DNA from: Oscillospiraceae bacterium
Lineage (GTDB): Bacteria > Bacillota > Clostridia > Oscillospirales > Oscillospiraceae
Reading direction: 5' to 3'
Length of the DNA: 64,000 nt
NCBI GenBank assembly: GCA_024404315.1
Contig: JAKSQD010000004.1
Coordinates: 1-64,000, forward strand
Shown here: piece after piece, positions 1 to 8,571 of the stretch
How positions within the stretch are numbered: the stretch's first letter is position 1
Layout of the letters: every line of letters begins with the position of its first letter
Notes under the pieces: model-generated
Told to the model about the DNA's origin: nothing
The model's input: the letters and a program-made list of their open reading frames with translations, nothing else
Databases searched by the model: none
Position numbers and translations under genes: made by a program

Positions 1-54
1 TTTGGAAGCAAAATTCCTGCGCAATCCGCACATCCCTATTATGCGGTATTGCCC
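1..54. repeat. MITE-like repeat, copy 1 (right end only, cut by window edge)
   Basis: The first 54 bases match the last third of the repeats at 4653-4815 and 34022-34185, ending in the same TGCGGTATTGCC terminus followed by CTAA. It lies just upstream of the uridine phosphorylase gene, whose ribosome site follows about 10 bases later. Only the right arm is visible; the left arm lies outside the window. Confidence 0.85.
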
Positions 55-76
55 TAAGAATGAAGGAGAGATTACG

Positions 77-886
77 ATGGACATGACCACTCGTGAAAAA
101 CAGTTTCACATCCACCTCAACAGCGAGCAGGTGGGCGGTGCCCGCTACTGCATCGTGCCTGGCGACCCCGGACGGGTGGAGAGCATCGCCGCCCTGCTGG
201 ATGACCCCGTCTTTCTGGCCTCCAACCGGGAATTCACCAGCTGGAAGGGGACGCTCTTGGGCGAGCCGGTGGTGGTCTGTTCCACCGGCATCGGCGGACC
301 CTCTGCGTCCATCGCCGTGGAGGAGCTGGCTCAACTGGGCGTGGACACCTTCCTCCGAACCGGAACCTGCGGTGGCATCCGCCTGGACGTGGAGGCCGGT
401 GATGTGGTGGTCGCTACCGGCTCCATCCGCATGGAGGGAACCAGCAAGGAATACGCCCCGCTGGAATTTCCGGCGGTTCCTGACTTCGACGTGACCTGCG
501 CTCTGGTGGAAGCGGCCTATCAGGTGGGAAAAATCCCCAAAACCGGCGTGGTGCAGAGCAAAGATTCTTTTTATGGGCAGCATTCTCCCCAGACCATGCC
601 GGTTTCCTATGAATTACAGAACAAGTGGGAGGCTTGGAAGCGTCTGGGTACGCTGGCCAGTGAGATGGAATCTGCCGCCCTCTTTGTTGTGGGAGCCGCT
701 CGTGGGCTGCGGACGGGCGCTTGCTTCCATGTGATTTGGAACCAAGAACGAGAAGCCGCCGGACTTCCTCAGACGGAGCTGCTGGACACCGGCGCTTCTA
801 TCCGTATAGCGGTGGAGGCGCTGCGCATCCTCATCCAAAAGGATCGAGCCAAGCAGAACCTCTCCCCCAAACGCTTGGAGCTTTGA
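77..886 (+). CDS. udp: Uridine phosphorylase
   Basis: A 269-residue nucleoside phosphorylase of the PNP/UDP family. It cleaves uridine to uracil and ribose-1-phosphate in pyrimidine salvage in the cytoplasm. Visible family features are VPGDPGRV near residue 29, the phosphate-site stretch around RTGTCGGI, then [12 protein letters not shown] followed by [11 protein letters not shown], and the nucleoside-binding SEMESAAL. The [11 protein letters not shown] stretch is what favours uridine phosphorylase over a purine enzyme. The start is ATG 77 behind GAAGGAGAG; the open frame extends further upstream only because it reads through the repeat. It is a single gene; the next gene has its own promoter. 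Substrate preference (uridine versus other pyrimidine nucleosides) is inferred from family resemblance. Confidence 0.9.
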   Translation: MDMTTREKQFHIHLNSEQVGGARYCIVPGDPGRVESIAALLDDPVFLASNREFTSWKGTLLGEPVVVCSTGIGGPSASIAVEELAQLGVDTFLRTGTCGGIRLDVEAGDVVVATGSIRMEGTSKEYAPLEFPAVPDFDVTCALVEAAYQVGKIPKTGVVQSKDSFYGQHSPQTMPVSYELQNKWEAWKRLGTLASEMESAALFVVGAARGLRTGACFHVIWNQEREAAGLPQTELLDTGASIRIAVEALRILIQKDRAKQNLSPKRLEL

Positions 887-930
887 GCTGTGCCTTTGTA
901 AGTTTTGCACAAATTTACCCCGGATAAGAT

Positions 931-959
931 TTGACATTTCTGTCTTTCTTTGCTAAAAT
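931..959 (+). promoter_or_regulatory. Sigma-A type promoter for the small membrane protein
   Basis: TTGACA at 931-936, a 17-nt spacer and TAAAAT at 954-959. It is placed 60 bases before the ATG at 1019. Confidence 0.7.
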
Positions 960-1018
960 GAGGATAGCATCGTTCGGCAACGGAACCCAAAAGAATACAT
1001 ACAGAGGAGAGAACTACA

Positions 1019-1237
1019 ATGGAAAAATTCCCCAATGTCACTGTCATCAAGGAGAAAGTCGCTCAAGCTCCTACCCCCGTTAAGGTCGCCGGCATCGTGA
1101 TTGCCTCCATCATCTGCTTGGCCATCGTCACCGCTACCATTGTCTACCTGGTGAATCACTTCCAGGGTGATTGCGCCAACAGCGAGGAACCCGCACCTGA
1201 CCAGATTGTCCGCTTCAAAGAGAAGAAGGCTGAATAA
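1019..1237 (+). CDS. Small single-span membrane protein, unknown function
   Basis: A 72-residue protein that I do not recognise. Residues 1-21 are polar, about 22-45 form one hydrophobic segment (VAGIVIASIICLAIVTATIV), and the tail is charged and ends in lysines, so a single-pass membrane protein is expected. It has a clear ribosome site (GAGGAGAG, 7 nt before ATG 1019), its own promoter at 931-959 and its own terminator just after the stop. This tidy monocistronic unit makes it very likely a real gene despite its size. No catalytic motif is visible and the topology is not determined by the sequence alone. Confidence 0.7.
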   Translation: MEKFPNVTVIKEKVAQAPTPVKVAGIVIASIICLAIVTATIVYLVNHFQGDCANSEEPAPDQIVRFKEKKAE

Positions 1238-1262
1238 TCCCGTTAGGGATGGCGTTTTTTGT
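1237..1262 (+). terminator. Intrinsic terminator after the small membrane protein
   Basis: ATCCC-GTTA-GGGAT hairpin followed by GGCG and a run of six T. Confidence 0.65.
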
Positions 1263-1288
1263 ACACAATAAATTTACAGTTCCCTCTG

Positions 1289-1317
1289 TTGCTAAGTCAG
1301 AGGGAATCGGGTATAAT
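1289..1317 (+). promoter_or_regulatory. Promoter for the lipoprotein gene
   Basis: TTGCTA at 1289-1294, a 17-nt spacer and a perfect TATAAT at 1312-1317, 70 bases before the start at 1387. Confidence 0.65.
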
Positions 1318-1386
1318 GATAACAGAAGAAGCCACCACGCTTTTTCTGTGATGAAGATTCGATTTCAACCAACAGGAGGTACAAAC

Positions 1387-1956
1387 ATGAAACGTATTTT
1401 TTCCATTTTGCTGGTTTTTGCAATGATGTTTGCTCTGGCATCCTGCGGCGCCAAACCGACTGCCCCCGATCCTACTCCCACGCCCGAGGCCTCTCAGAGT
1501 GAGCCGGTGGAAGCGCCCGGCGACACCTCTCAGGCTCCCGCTGAGGGCGATTCTCCCGCTCAACAGCTGCTGACCGTGTTCAAGAATTATATCAACAGCG
1601 GCGCTGTTTACGCCTGTGAGTCCGTAGCCGATGAGCTCATCTCTCACGAGGAGATTCTGCCCTTCGCTGGCGCTGTGATGGACGTGGAAGAGGGCTTCCT
1701 CAACGGCTTTACGGAGGAAATCACCGGCTTTGAGGAGGGCGCTACCTTCGCCCCCATGATCGGCTCCATCCCCTTCGTGGGCTATATCTTCCAGGTTCCC
1801 GAGGGCGAGGATGTCAACGCTTTTATGGACAACCTGAAGGACAAGGCTGACCTGCGCTGGAACATCTGCACCCAGGCAGACGAAATGGTCTGCGATGCCA
1901 TTGGTAACACCGTGTTCTTCGTCATGGCTCCCGCCACCTTTGACGACGCTCAGTAA
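1387..1956 (+). CDS. Predicted lipoprotein, unknown function
   Basis: A 189-residue secreted lipoprotein. Residues 1-19 are a lipoprotein signal peptide and the lipobox LASC places the lipidated cysteine at residue 20. A Pro/Thr/Glu-rich low-complexity linker (about 22-60) precedes a compact acidic domain (about 60-189). The start ATG 1387 follows AGGAGGT; the upstream extension of the open frame overlaps the promoter and is rejected. The gene has its own promoter and terminator. I recognise no enzyme family. Tethering to the outer face of the membrane is the only role the sequence supports. Confidence 0.75.
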   Translation: MKRIFSILLVFAMMFALASCGAKPTAPDPTPTPEASQSEPVEAPGDTSQAPAEGDSPAQQLLTVFKNYINSGAVYACESVADELISHEEILPFAGAVMDVEEGFLNGFTEEITGFEEGATFAPMIGSIPFVGYIFQVPEGEDVNAFMDNLKDKADLRWNICTQADEMVCDAIGNTVFFVMAPATFDDAQ

Positions 1957-1977
1957 CAGCCACACAGAATCCCACAT

Positions 1978-2017
1978 GAGGAGAGAGGAGCTTACCGTTC
2001 TTTTCTCCTCTTTTTTA
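1978..2017 (+). terminator. Intrinsic terminator after the lipoprotein gene
   Basis: GAGGAGAGAGGAG pairs with TTCTCCTC across a short loop and is followed by a run of T. Confidence 0.65.
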
Positions 2018-2073
2018 TCATTCCAAACAACAGACAAGCCCTCGGCGGCGTTGTTTGAAAGGAGGTCATCCTT

Positions 2074-3474
2074 GTGCTGTTTTCCAGCATTCCATTTTTG
2101 TATTATTTTCTCCCGGCAGTGATTTTGCTCTATCTCATCGCGCCCAAGGGACTGAAAAACGCCGTTTTGCTGGCCTTTAGTCTGCTGTTTTACGCATGGG
2201 GCGAGAAAAAACTGGTTCTGCTCTTCGCCTTTGCCATTCTGTTTGGCTGGGTGACGGGTCTGATTTTGGAGCGTGTCCGGGGGAGCCGCTGGGCAAAGCC
2301 GCTTCTCTTTCTTTCGGTTGCCGCTGACCTGGGGCTGCTGGGATACTTTAAGTATTCCGACTTCTTTCTTTCCAGCGTGAACGGCGCTTTGGGACTGGCT
2401 CTCCCTTTGACCGGCGTTGCGTTGCCCATCGGCATCAGCTTTTATACCTTCCAGCTACTCAGTTACAAGATTGACGTTTACCGAGGCAGCGTTCCCGCTC
2501 AGAAAAACCCGGTGGATTTCGGCGCTTATGTCTCTATGTTCCCCCAGCTCATCGCCGGCCCCATCGTGCGCTACGCCGACATTGCCGAGCAACTGGCGCA
2601 CCGTTCCCACACGCTGGAGCGCATCGCCTCCGGCATTCGCCGTTTCCTCATCGGTCTTGGGAAAAAGGTGCTCTTTGCTAACACCTTTGGTGCGCTCTGC
2701 GCTCAGTTCCGAGCCACAACGGAGCCTTCCGTTCTGTTTTACTGGCTCTATGCCGTTTCCTTCCTGCTGCAAATTTATTTCGATTTTTCCGGCTACAGCG
2801 ATATGGCCATTGGATTGGGCAGACTATTCGGATTTGACTTTATGGAGAACTTCCAACATCCCTACATCTCTGCCAGCATTACGGAATTTTGGCGGAGATG
2901 GCACATCTCCCTCGGTTCCTGGTTCCGGGATTACGTTTATATTCCTTTGGGCGGCAACCGCAGAGGAAAGAGCCGTCAATTGCTGAACATTTTGGTGGTG
3001 TGGATGCTGACCGGTCTCTGGCATGGTGCAGCCTGGAACTTTGTGCTGTGGGGGCTGTTTTACGCCGTTCTGCTGACAACGGAAAAGCTCTGGACAAAAC
3101 AATGGTTGGATCAGCACAAAGCGGTGGGTCATATTTATGTGCTGTTCACCGTGATGCTGGGCTTTGTGCTGTTCAATGCGGACAGCCTTCCTCAAGCCGC
3201 TTCTGACATCGCCGGACTGTTTGCCTTTGGGCGGCTGCCCCTGCTCTCGCAGGAAGCGCTTTATTGTCTGCGCTCCTTCGGCGTGACGCTGCTGCTGGGC
3301 ATGGTGGGCGCAACCCCCCTTCCTGCTCTGCTGGCCAAGCGGATGGCAGAGCATCCCAAAACAAAAACGGTTGTCCAGATGGTGGAACCGTTCTTTTGGG
3401 CGGGCATTCTCCTCCTTTCCACCGCTTATCTGGTGGATGGTTCCTTCAACCCCTTCCTTTATTTCAGGTTTTAA
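2074..3474 (+). CDS. MBOAT family membrane O-acyltransferase (AlgI/DltB-like)
   Basis: A 466-residue multi-pass membrane protein of the membrane-bound O-acyltransferase family. It has about ten hydrophobic segments and the conserved WRRWHISLGSWFRDYVY stretch near residues 271-287, followed by a glycine/basic loop. The catalytic histidine is in GLWHGAAW (His317). Family members pass acyl (usually acetyl) groups across the membrane for O-acylation of cell-surface glycans or teichoic acids. The start is GTG 2074, 7 nt after GGAGGT. The next gene begins 3 bases after the stop and encodes an AlgJ/DHHW-type partner, so the pair very likely acetylates an extracellular polymer. The polymer itself cannot be inferred. 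Confidence 0.88.
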   Translation: MLFSSIPFLYYFLPAVILLYLIAPKGLKNAVLLAFSLLFYAWGEKKLVLLFAFAILFGWVTGLILERVRGSRWAKPLLFLSVAADLGLLGYFKYSDFFLSSVNGALGLALPLTGVALPIGISFYTFQLLSYKIDVYRGSVPAQKNPVDFGAYVSMFPQLIAGPIVRYADIAEQLAHRSHTLERIASGIRRFLIGLGKKVLFANTFGALCAQFRATTEPSVLFYWLYAVSFLLQIYFDFSGYSDMAIGLGRLFGFDFMENFQHPYISASITEFWRRWHISLGSWFRDYVYIPLGGNRRGKSRQLLNILVVWMLTGLWHGAAWNFVLWGLFYAVLLTTEKLWTKQWLDQHKAVGHIYVLFTVMLGFVLFNADSLPQAASDIAGLFAFGRLPLLSQEALYCLRSFGVTLLLGMVGATPLPALLAKRMAEHPKTKTVVQMVEPFFWAGILLLSTAYLVDGSFNPFLYFRF

Positions 3475-3477
3475 GCT

Positions 3478-4581
3478 ATGAGAAAGAAGTTTCATTCCAT
3501 TCTGCTGATTGCCGTCACCGCCGTGACCCTCTTCGGCCTCTCCGCTTACAGCCTTTTAAAGGCCCCGGAGACCTACTCGCTCAGTGAGCGGCGGACATTG
3601 GCGCAAGCTCCCAAAATGACGGCGGAAACGCTGGAATCCGGGCGGTTTATGTCCGATTTTGAGACGTACACCCTGGATCAGTTCCCCATGAGGGACACCT
3701 TCCGTCGTCTGAAGGCGGAAGCCTCCCGGCATCTGTTCCACCAAAAAGATAACCATGGTCTCTATCTGGAACAAGGGTATGTTTCCAAGCTGGAATATCC
3801 CATGAATGCGGCCAAGGTGGAGCGCAACGCAAAAAAACTGCGTCAGATTTATCACTCGTTGCTGGCGGATAGCAGCTGCACCCTTTATCAAGCCGTGATT
3901 CCCGATAAAAACGCTTTTTTGGCCCCTCTGGGCGACTATCCTTTGATGGATTACGCACACTTCACACAGACATGGACAGGCTATCTCGATTACGCCCAGC
4001 CCATTGATCTCTCCGATACGCTGTTCCTCGGCTCTTTCTTCCGCACGGATCAGCACTGGCGGCAGGACGCTTTGTACCCCGTGGCAAATCGTCTGGCGGA
4101 GGCAATGGGAATCGAACTGGATTTGACCTTCACAGAACAGCTGCTAGACGCTCCTTTCTACGGCGCTTACTGCGGCCAGGCCGCTTTGAACCTCAAGCCG
4201 GATCAGCTGTATTATCTGACCAATGACGTGTTGGACAGCTGCACCGTGACCGGCTATGGAACAGGCAAGGCCAAGGAACGCCCCATGTACGACATGGAAA
4301 AAGCCCATGGCCGAGACCCCTATGAGATGTTCCTCTGCGGCAGTGACCCTTTGGTGGTTATTGAAAATCCCAACGCAGAAACTGACAAGGAACTGGTGGT
4401 GTTCCGAGACTCCTTTGCCAGCACGCTGGTGCCACTGCTGGTTCCTGGATACGCCAAAATCACCATGGTAGACCTCCGTTATATGAACAGCGCTCTGCTG
4501 GGCAGCCTTGTGGACTTCCAAGAACAAGATGTGCTGTTTCTTTACAGCACCTTGGTGCTGAACAACACCATTTCCCAATAA
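3478..4581 (+). CDS. DHHW/AlgJ-like SGNH-fold protein, partner of the MBOAT acyltransferase
   Basis: A 367-residue protein with an N-terminal signal anchor (about residues 5-26) and an extracytoplasmic domain. The TDQHW motif (His193, Trp194) is the hallmark of the DHHW family found beside AlgI-like MBOAT proteins. A second conserved stretch, VVFRDSFAS near residue 308, resembles the SGNH/AlgX-type RDSF box with the nucleophilic serine. It is predicted to finish the transfer of acyl groups to a surface polymer on the outside of the membrane. It starts 3 bases after the acyltransferase stop, so the two are translationally coupled, and a strong terminator follows. Confidence 0.82.
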   Translation: MRKKFHSILLIAVTAVTLFGLSAYSLLKAPETYSLSERRTLAQAPKMTAETLESGRFMSDFETYTLDQFPMRDTFRRLKAEASRHLFHQKDNHGLYLEQGYVSKLEYPMNAAKVERNAKKLRQIYHSLLADSSCTLYQAVIPDKNAFLAPLGDYPLMDYAHFTQTWTGYLDYAQPIDLSDTLFLGSFFRTDQHWRQDALYPVANRLAEAMGIELDLTFTEQLLDAPFYGAYCGQAALNLKPDQLYYLTNDVLDSCTVTGYGTGKAKERPMYDMEKAHGRDPYEMFLCGSDPLVVIENPNAETDKELVVFRDSFASTLVPLLVPGYAKITMVDLRYMNSALLGSLVDFQEQDVLFLYSTLVLNNTISQ

Positions 4582-4582
4582 T

Positions 4583-4645
4583 ACAACAACAACGCAGGAC
4601 AAATGAGAAGGTGCTCTCGTTCTGTCCTGCGTTGTTGTTTTGTTG
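4583..4645 (+). terminator. Strong intrinsic terminator
   Basis: ACAACAACGCAGGACA pairs exactly with TGTCCTGCGTTGTTGT, separated by a 24-nt loop and followed by T-rich sequence. It closes the acyltransferase pair. Confidence 0.85.
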
Positions 4646-4652
4646 TTTGGTA

Positions 4653-4815
4653 AAGGCAACACCGCACAATCGTCGAATGTGCGCCTTGCTTGTCCTTTCA
4701 CTCCCAAATTTGCCGTAAAACCCTTGAAATACGTCAGTATTCCTGCGGCTTTCCCAACAAATTTGGAAGCAAAATTCCTGCGCAATCCGCACATCCCTAT
4801 TATGCGGTATTGCCT
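4653..4815. repeat. MITE-like repeat, copy 2 (complete)
   Basis: About 163 bp. The left end AGGCAACACCGCACAAT and the reverse complement of the right end, AGGCAATACCGCATAAT, match, and the inverted similarity continues inward for about 60 bases to CCCAAATTTG / CAAATTTGG. No ORF of transposase size is present. It lies between a terminator and the end of a convergent gene. It is near-identical to copy 3 at 34022-34185. Flanking TA dinucleotides are compatible with a TA target duplication but are not proof. Confidence 0.85.
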
Positions 4816-4898
4816 AAACGCACAGCCTGCGGAAAATAGCAGACAAATTTACATCAAATCAGCAGACAAATTTTTGTCGTTGATGAGCCGGTCAGTTT

Positions 4899-6200
4899 TT
4901 ATGGCTTCTTCTCCGTCAGAGTGAGCCACCGCTCCTGACAGAGCGCCCGCAGGTCTTCCGGCAGGGTGGTCAAGATGGCGGAGTTCTTGGTGATGGTGGG
5001 GTTGGGATACAGAATGGGGTTGGTCTTCCAGCTGTCATCCATCTTTTCAATGGCGGCATCGGACGTGCAGGCGTGGCGGGAGTAAACAGCGTTCTTGGCC
5101 AGGCTGTCCAGACTGCACATATAATCCAGGAATTGAGCCGACTCCTCCGGGAAACAGGTCTCAGCAGCGATGCCATAGCCCAGGGTGGTGCGGAAGGTTC
5201 CCCCCATGGGCACCATAAAGACCAAAGCGGGGTTTTCGCTCATCATTTCCAGCGCATCGCCAGAATAACAGGGATAAAGCGCCCCCCGATTGTTTTCCAT
5301 CAGGATAAAAGCGTTTCGGTTGTGATACTCGCTGACCAGGGTCTTTTGCTCGGCAAGCTTATCAAAGGCGGCGTTTAAGTTTTTCTCGTTTATTTGATCC
5401 ACGGGAAGCCCCATCGCCAGCATCGCAACGGCGGCGCTATCCTGGGGCAGCGAAGGCATGACCACCTGACCATGATAGCTCTCGTCCCAGAGAGCATCCC
5501 ACTGGGTCAGATGCACCTGCGCCAAGTCCACGTTCACCAGCAGACCCAGATAGCCCCACAGCGTGGTAACGGTATAGGTTCCCTCCGGGTCATAGGGCAA
5601 AGCGCAGTATTCCTCATTGATGTTCTTTCGATTGGAAACGCTGACCGTATCCAAATCCAAGAGCATCTTCTTCTCCACCAGCTCGCCCAGCATGATACCA
5701 TCCGTGAGCACCACGTCATATTCCGCTGGAAGGTATTCGATTTCGTCGTAAAGGACGGGTTCCCCCTTCTTGGCAGCTTTTTCCTCTGCCCGCTGGATGG
5801 AAGCGTCATGGGTCATTTGAAAAATTTCCACCAGGCTCTTGCCCGCATAGGGTGATGGCTCGCTTTCCACAATGGCATCAGCGGGATCGGTGCTAATGTC
5901 GCCCATCAAGGCTTCCTGCACCTGCTCCTCAGCGGTTTGGGTACTGCTGTCCCCGAAGAGGGTGGTTTCAAACGCCTGTGGAGTGCGGTCGCCCGTGACC
6001 AGACAAACCTCAATGCCCGTTTCCTCCGTGAATTGGTCTATGACGGCCTGAGAGAGATAGTTTCCCTCCTGATAGACGGTGAAAACATGGCGGTTAAGAT
6101 TTTCTTGGTATCTCTTCCATGCAATGATTCCACCAGTGGCAAGCGCTGCCACCAAAACCAGCAGGACAATGGCAATCACAATCTTCTTTTTGGATTTCAT
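4899..6200 (-). CDS. Extracellular solute-binding protein (polyamine/spermidine-binding type), orphan
   Basis: A 433-residue periplasmic-binding-type protein. Residues 1-27 form a signal anchor (basic MKSKKK then a hydrophobic stretch), and the mature part begins like family-1 solute-binding proteins (VFTVYQEGNYLSQAVIDQF, then ETGIEV). Mid-protein features such as LVEKKMLLDLDTV and the ALPYDPEGTYTVTTLWGYLG stretch resemble PotD-like polyamine-binding proteins. The start is the internal ATG at 6200, preceded by GAAGGAG; the upstream part of the frame lacks a ribosome site. No permease or ATPase gene is adjacent, so either the partners are elsewhere or it serves as a sensor or binding protein. 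The ligand is not certain. Confidence 0.75.
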   Translation of the reverse strand: MKSKKKIVIAIVLLVLVAALATGGIIAWKRYQENLNRHVFTVYQEGNYLSQAVIDQFTEETGIEVCLVTGDRTPQAFETTLFGDSSTQTAEEQVQEALMGDISTDPADAIVESEPSPYAGKSLVEIFQMTHDASIQRAEEKAAKKGEPVLYDEIEYLPAEYDVVLTDGIMLGELVEKKMLLDLDTVSVSNRKNINEEYCALPYDPEGTYTVTTLWGYLGLLVNVDLAQVHLTQWDALWDESYHGQVVMPSLPQDSAAVAMLAMGLPVDQINEKNLNAAFDKLAEQKTLVSEYHNRNAFILMENNRGALYPCYSGDALEMMSENPALVFMVPMGGTFRTTLGYGIAAETCFPEESAQFLDYMCSLDSLAKNAVYSRHACTSDAAIEKMDDSWKTNPILYPNPTITKNSAILTTLPEDLRALCQERWLTLTEKKP

Positions 6201-6290
6201 AACAAAAACTCCTTCACTTGATGGATAAAGAAAGGGCATTGTAAGGAAACAGCGGTGACGGCTCTCAGAGAGGGGCTTTGACAGGAGCGT

Positions 6291-7283
6291 TTAAAAGGTA
6301 GATGGGACTTTTTTCAACTGGAATTCCGGGAAGTACTCTTCCACAAAGTCGATGTGCTCCACCTGCCAGTGTTTGCCGTTGAGGTATTCCAGCTCACCGG
6401 CATCCGTGGTGAACTCAAACTTGAGCCACCAGCTGCACAGAGCCTGACCCTTGCGGTGATAGCGGCGGTTTTCCTGTTCCCGGCCATACTTGCCGTCACC
6501 CAGCAGCGGGTGGCCGGTATGTCCCAACTGAGCACGAATCTGATGGGTGCGTCCGGTGATGAGGTCGCATTCCACCAGGGAGAGCTCCCCATTGGTGGTC
6601 AGGGTGCGGTATTTGGTAATGGCGGTTCTGGCTCCAGGAACGGGCTTGGTTTTGACGAACACCTGATTTTTGTCAGCATCCTTCAACAGATAGGCTTTCA
6701 GAGTTCCGCTTTCCGGTTTCAAGGTTCCCAGCGTGACGCAGAGATAACGCTTGGTGATTTCACGATCCTTGATTTTCTGGTTCATGACCCGGAGGGCTTC
6801 TGCGGTCTTGGCCGCAATGACAATGCCGCCGGTGTTGCGGTCGATGCGGTTGCACAAGGCGGGATTGAAAGCGCCCTCCTGATAGGGGCTCCACTCTTTT
6901 TTCTGGTAGAGATACGCCTGAATGTGGTTGATGAGGGTATTCACCTTTTCCGTCTCGTCGCCATGGACGACCATGCCGGGAGCCTTGTTGACGAGAAGGA
7001 TTTGGTCATCCTCATAGACGATATCCAGCTTGGCTTTGAACAGCTGGAGGAAAGAGTTCTCTCTGGTAGGTTGGTCAAAGAACTCATCGTTGATGTAAAT
7101 TTGCAGCACGTCGCCCAGATTCAGGCGGGTATCACGGGCGGTGGTGCGCTTGCCGTTGATTTTGACACGCTTGAGGCGGATGTATTTCTGCATCAGCGGG
7201 CCGGGCAGCAAGGGCAGGTTTTTGGTCATCCAGCGATCCAGGCGCTGACCAGCGTCGTTCTTTCCGATGGTAAATTCTTTCAT
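6291..7283 (-). CDS. RluA-family pseudouridine synthase
   Basis: A 330-residue RNA pseudouridine synthase. An S4-like RNA-binding domain occupies about residues 10-65. The catalytic domain has the signature NRIDRNTGG with the nucleophilic Asp148; the usual HRLDR is NRIDR here, but the aspartate is kept. A second conserved stretch, LITGRTHQIRAQ, matches the RluA/RluD motif. It isomerises specific uridines in rRNA or tRNA; the exact site cannot be read from sequence. The start ATG 7283 follows GAAGGTG, and a good promoter lies upstream at 7347-7375 on the minus strand. It is followed by the solute-binding protein gene 90 bases downstream, with no obvious terminator between. Confidence 0.9.
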   Translation of the reverse strand: MKEFTIGKNDAGQRLDRWMTKNLPLLPGPLMQKYIRLKRVKINGKRTTARDTRLNLGDVLQIYINDEFFDQPTRENSFLQLFKAKLDIVYEDDQILLVNKAPGMVVHGDETEKVNTLINHIQAYLYQKKEWSPYQEGAFNPALCNRIDRNTGGIVIAAKTAEALRVMNQKIKDREITKRYLCVTLGTLKPESGTLKAYLLKDADKNQVFVKTKPVPGARTAITKYRTLTTNGELSLVECDLITGRTHQIRAQLGHTGHPLLGDGKYGREQENRRYHRKGQALCSWWLKFEFTTDAGELEYLNGKHWQVEHIDFVEEYFPEFQLKKVPSTF

Positions 7284-7346
7284 AAAGCACCTTCAAAGGC
7301 AGATTGTTACTGTTTGTTACAGTTGTATTCAGATTGTTACCATGGT

Positions 7347-7375
7347 ATTATAGCACAGCCCAACCAAAAAGGCAA
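7347..7375 (-). promoter_or_regulatory. Promoter for the pseudouridine synthase gene
   Basis: On the minus strand, TTGCCT (7370-7375), a 17-nt spacer and TATAAT (7347-7352). Confidence 0.65.
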
Positions 7376-7391
7376 GTTGATTCCTCTGTCG

Positions 7392-7428
7392 AAAAAAAGA
7401 GCCTATCCCGTAGGGACAGACTCTTTTA
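7392..7428 (-). terminator. Intrinsic terminator after the anti-sigma gene
   Basis: On the minus strand, AAGAGTCTGTCCC pairs with GGGATAGGCTCTT across a 3-nt loop and is followed by a run of seven T. Confidence 0.8.
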
Positions 7429-7443
7429 TCAAGCGTGTGATTG

Positions 7444-8571
7444 TTACGGATTAGAAAGAGGAATCCGCAATCCTTGGATTTCCAAATAATCCAGCTCCGA
7501 AAGGATGAGCGGTTGCTCGGCAATGAACTGACAGCTTCCGCCGCTGGGACTGTAATCCGCCATTCCGGTTTGGAAGGGGATGGTACTCCCGTCCTTTTTC
7601 ACTGCGGTCAGCTCATCCAGCCTCAAATCACTCCAACAGCGGGCAAAGATGTCATCAGGAAGCGCCTCGTGATAGGCGTAGGTGAGATTGACCGTGAGCG
7701 GTGAGAGCATCATGTGGGTCAGGGAGGCAGAGGTGCTGACGACAGCTTCCATCTCATCGTTATAGATGGTCACAGGGAAGCTTTGATCGCTCAGTTCCAT
7801 GCTCACTTCTTCCACCGCAGAAAGGCCGCTCAAATCAATGGGCCATTCTCCCTCAAAAATCGTGTCGATTGGTGCGGTCTGTTTGTTCTCCACTTGCAGC
7901 GCCACCACATGGACGGTATTCGGAAGGGTTACTTTTTCGCCGCAGAACTGCCAGTCCTGGGTGCAGATGATTTCGTTTTCTTTGCAATTCTCTTTGGAGA
8001 AGCTCTCCTCTACGGGGCCGGGACACCAAACCTGGTCAATGATATGAAGCTGTACGGCGAGCGTGTATTGATAATCCAGTGTTGCTTCGGGTAAAACCTC
8101 CCCTTCTGGGAGGGCAATTTTCACCTGAAACAGCAGCCGATATCCGTCAAAAACCGCCGCCATGGGGGTAACGGTAATGCCGTCCCGGGTCACGCCGGAA
8201 AAGAGAGGTGGTTCCTCCTCTTCCGATTCGACTGAGAGGGAGGCATCCGGCGCAAAATCGGTGGTTCCCAGTTCCTCCAGCATGGTTTCCTGCTCAGATT
8301 CCAATTCTCCGGCGAACCAATTACGGAACAGCTCCGCAATAGAGCGTCCCTGACTGACCGCCAGCGCCGTGGTACCAAGGGAAAGCACCATCGCCGCAGC
8401 AACGGCAAGCGCTACGAATTTTCTGAATGGATGGTTCTGTTTCGGGGCGGGCAGACTGTTATGGATGCGCTGGCGCACCATGTTTTTGATTTTTTCGCTA
8501 TCCACTGCTTCCTCCTGCTCCAATACGACGGTATCATCTTGAATCGTTTGCATCATTTCACTGATTTTCAT
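7444..8571 (-). CDS. Transmembrane anti-sigma factor (DUF4179-type)
   Basis: A 375-residue membrane protein with a cytoplasmic N-terminus of about 65 residues, one transmembrane segment (about 70-92, FVALAVAAAMVLSLGTTALA) and a large extracytoplasmic domain. This is the layout of DUF4179-type anti-sigma factors of Firmicutes. The start is the internal ATG 8571 with GGAGGG upstream. It overlaps the stop of the upstream ECF sigma gene by four bases (ATGA), a strong sign of translational coupling and of a sigma/anti-sigma pair. It presumably holds the sigma factor at the membrane until an envelope signal is sensed outside. No zinc-binding HxxxCxxC motif is visible in the N-terminal part. Confidence 0.78.
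   Translation of the reverse strand: MKISEMMQTIQDDTVVLEQEEAVDSEKIKNMVRQRIHNSLPAPKQNHPFRKFVALAVAAAMVLSLGTTALAVSQGRSIAELFRNWFAGELESEQETMLEELGTTDFAPDASLSVESEEEEPPLFSGVTRDGITVTPMAAVFDGYRLLFQVKIALPEGEVLPEATLDYQYTLAVQLHIIDQVWCPGPVEESFSKENCKENEIICTQDWQFCGEKVTLPNTVHVVALQVENKQTAPIDTIFEGEWPIDLSGLSAVEEVSMELSDQSFPVTIYNDEMEAVVSTSASLTHMMLSPLTVNLTYAYHEALPDDIFARCWSDLRLDELTAVKKDGSTIPFQTGMADYSPSGGSCQFIAEQPLILSELDYLEIQGLRIPLSNP

Noticed and set aside
4640..4924. Open frames inside the MITE-like repeats (also 34048-34284)
   Set aside because: They arise from the repeat sequence itself, appear in every complete copy, and have no ribosome site or protein family features.
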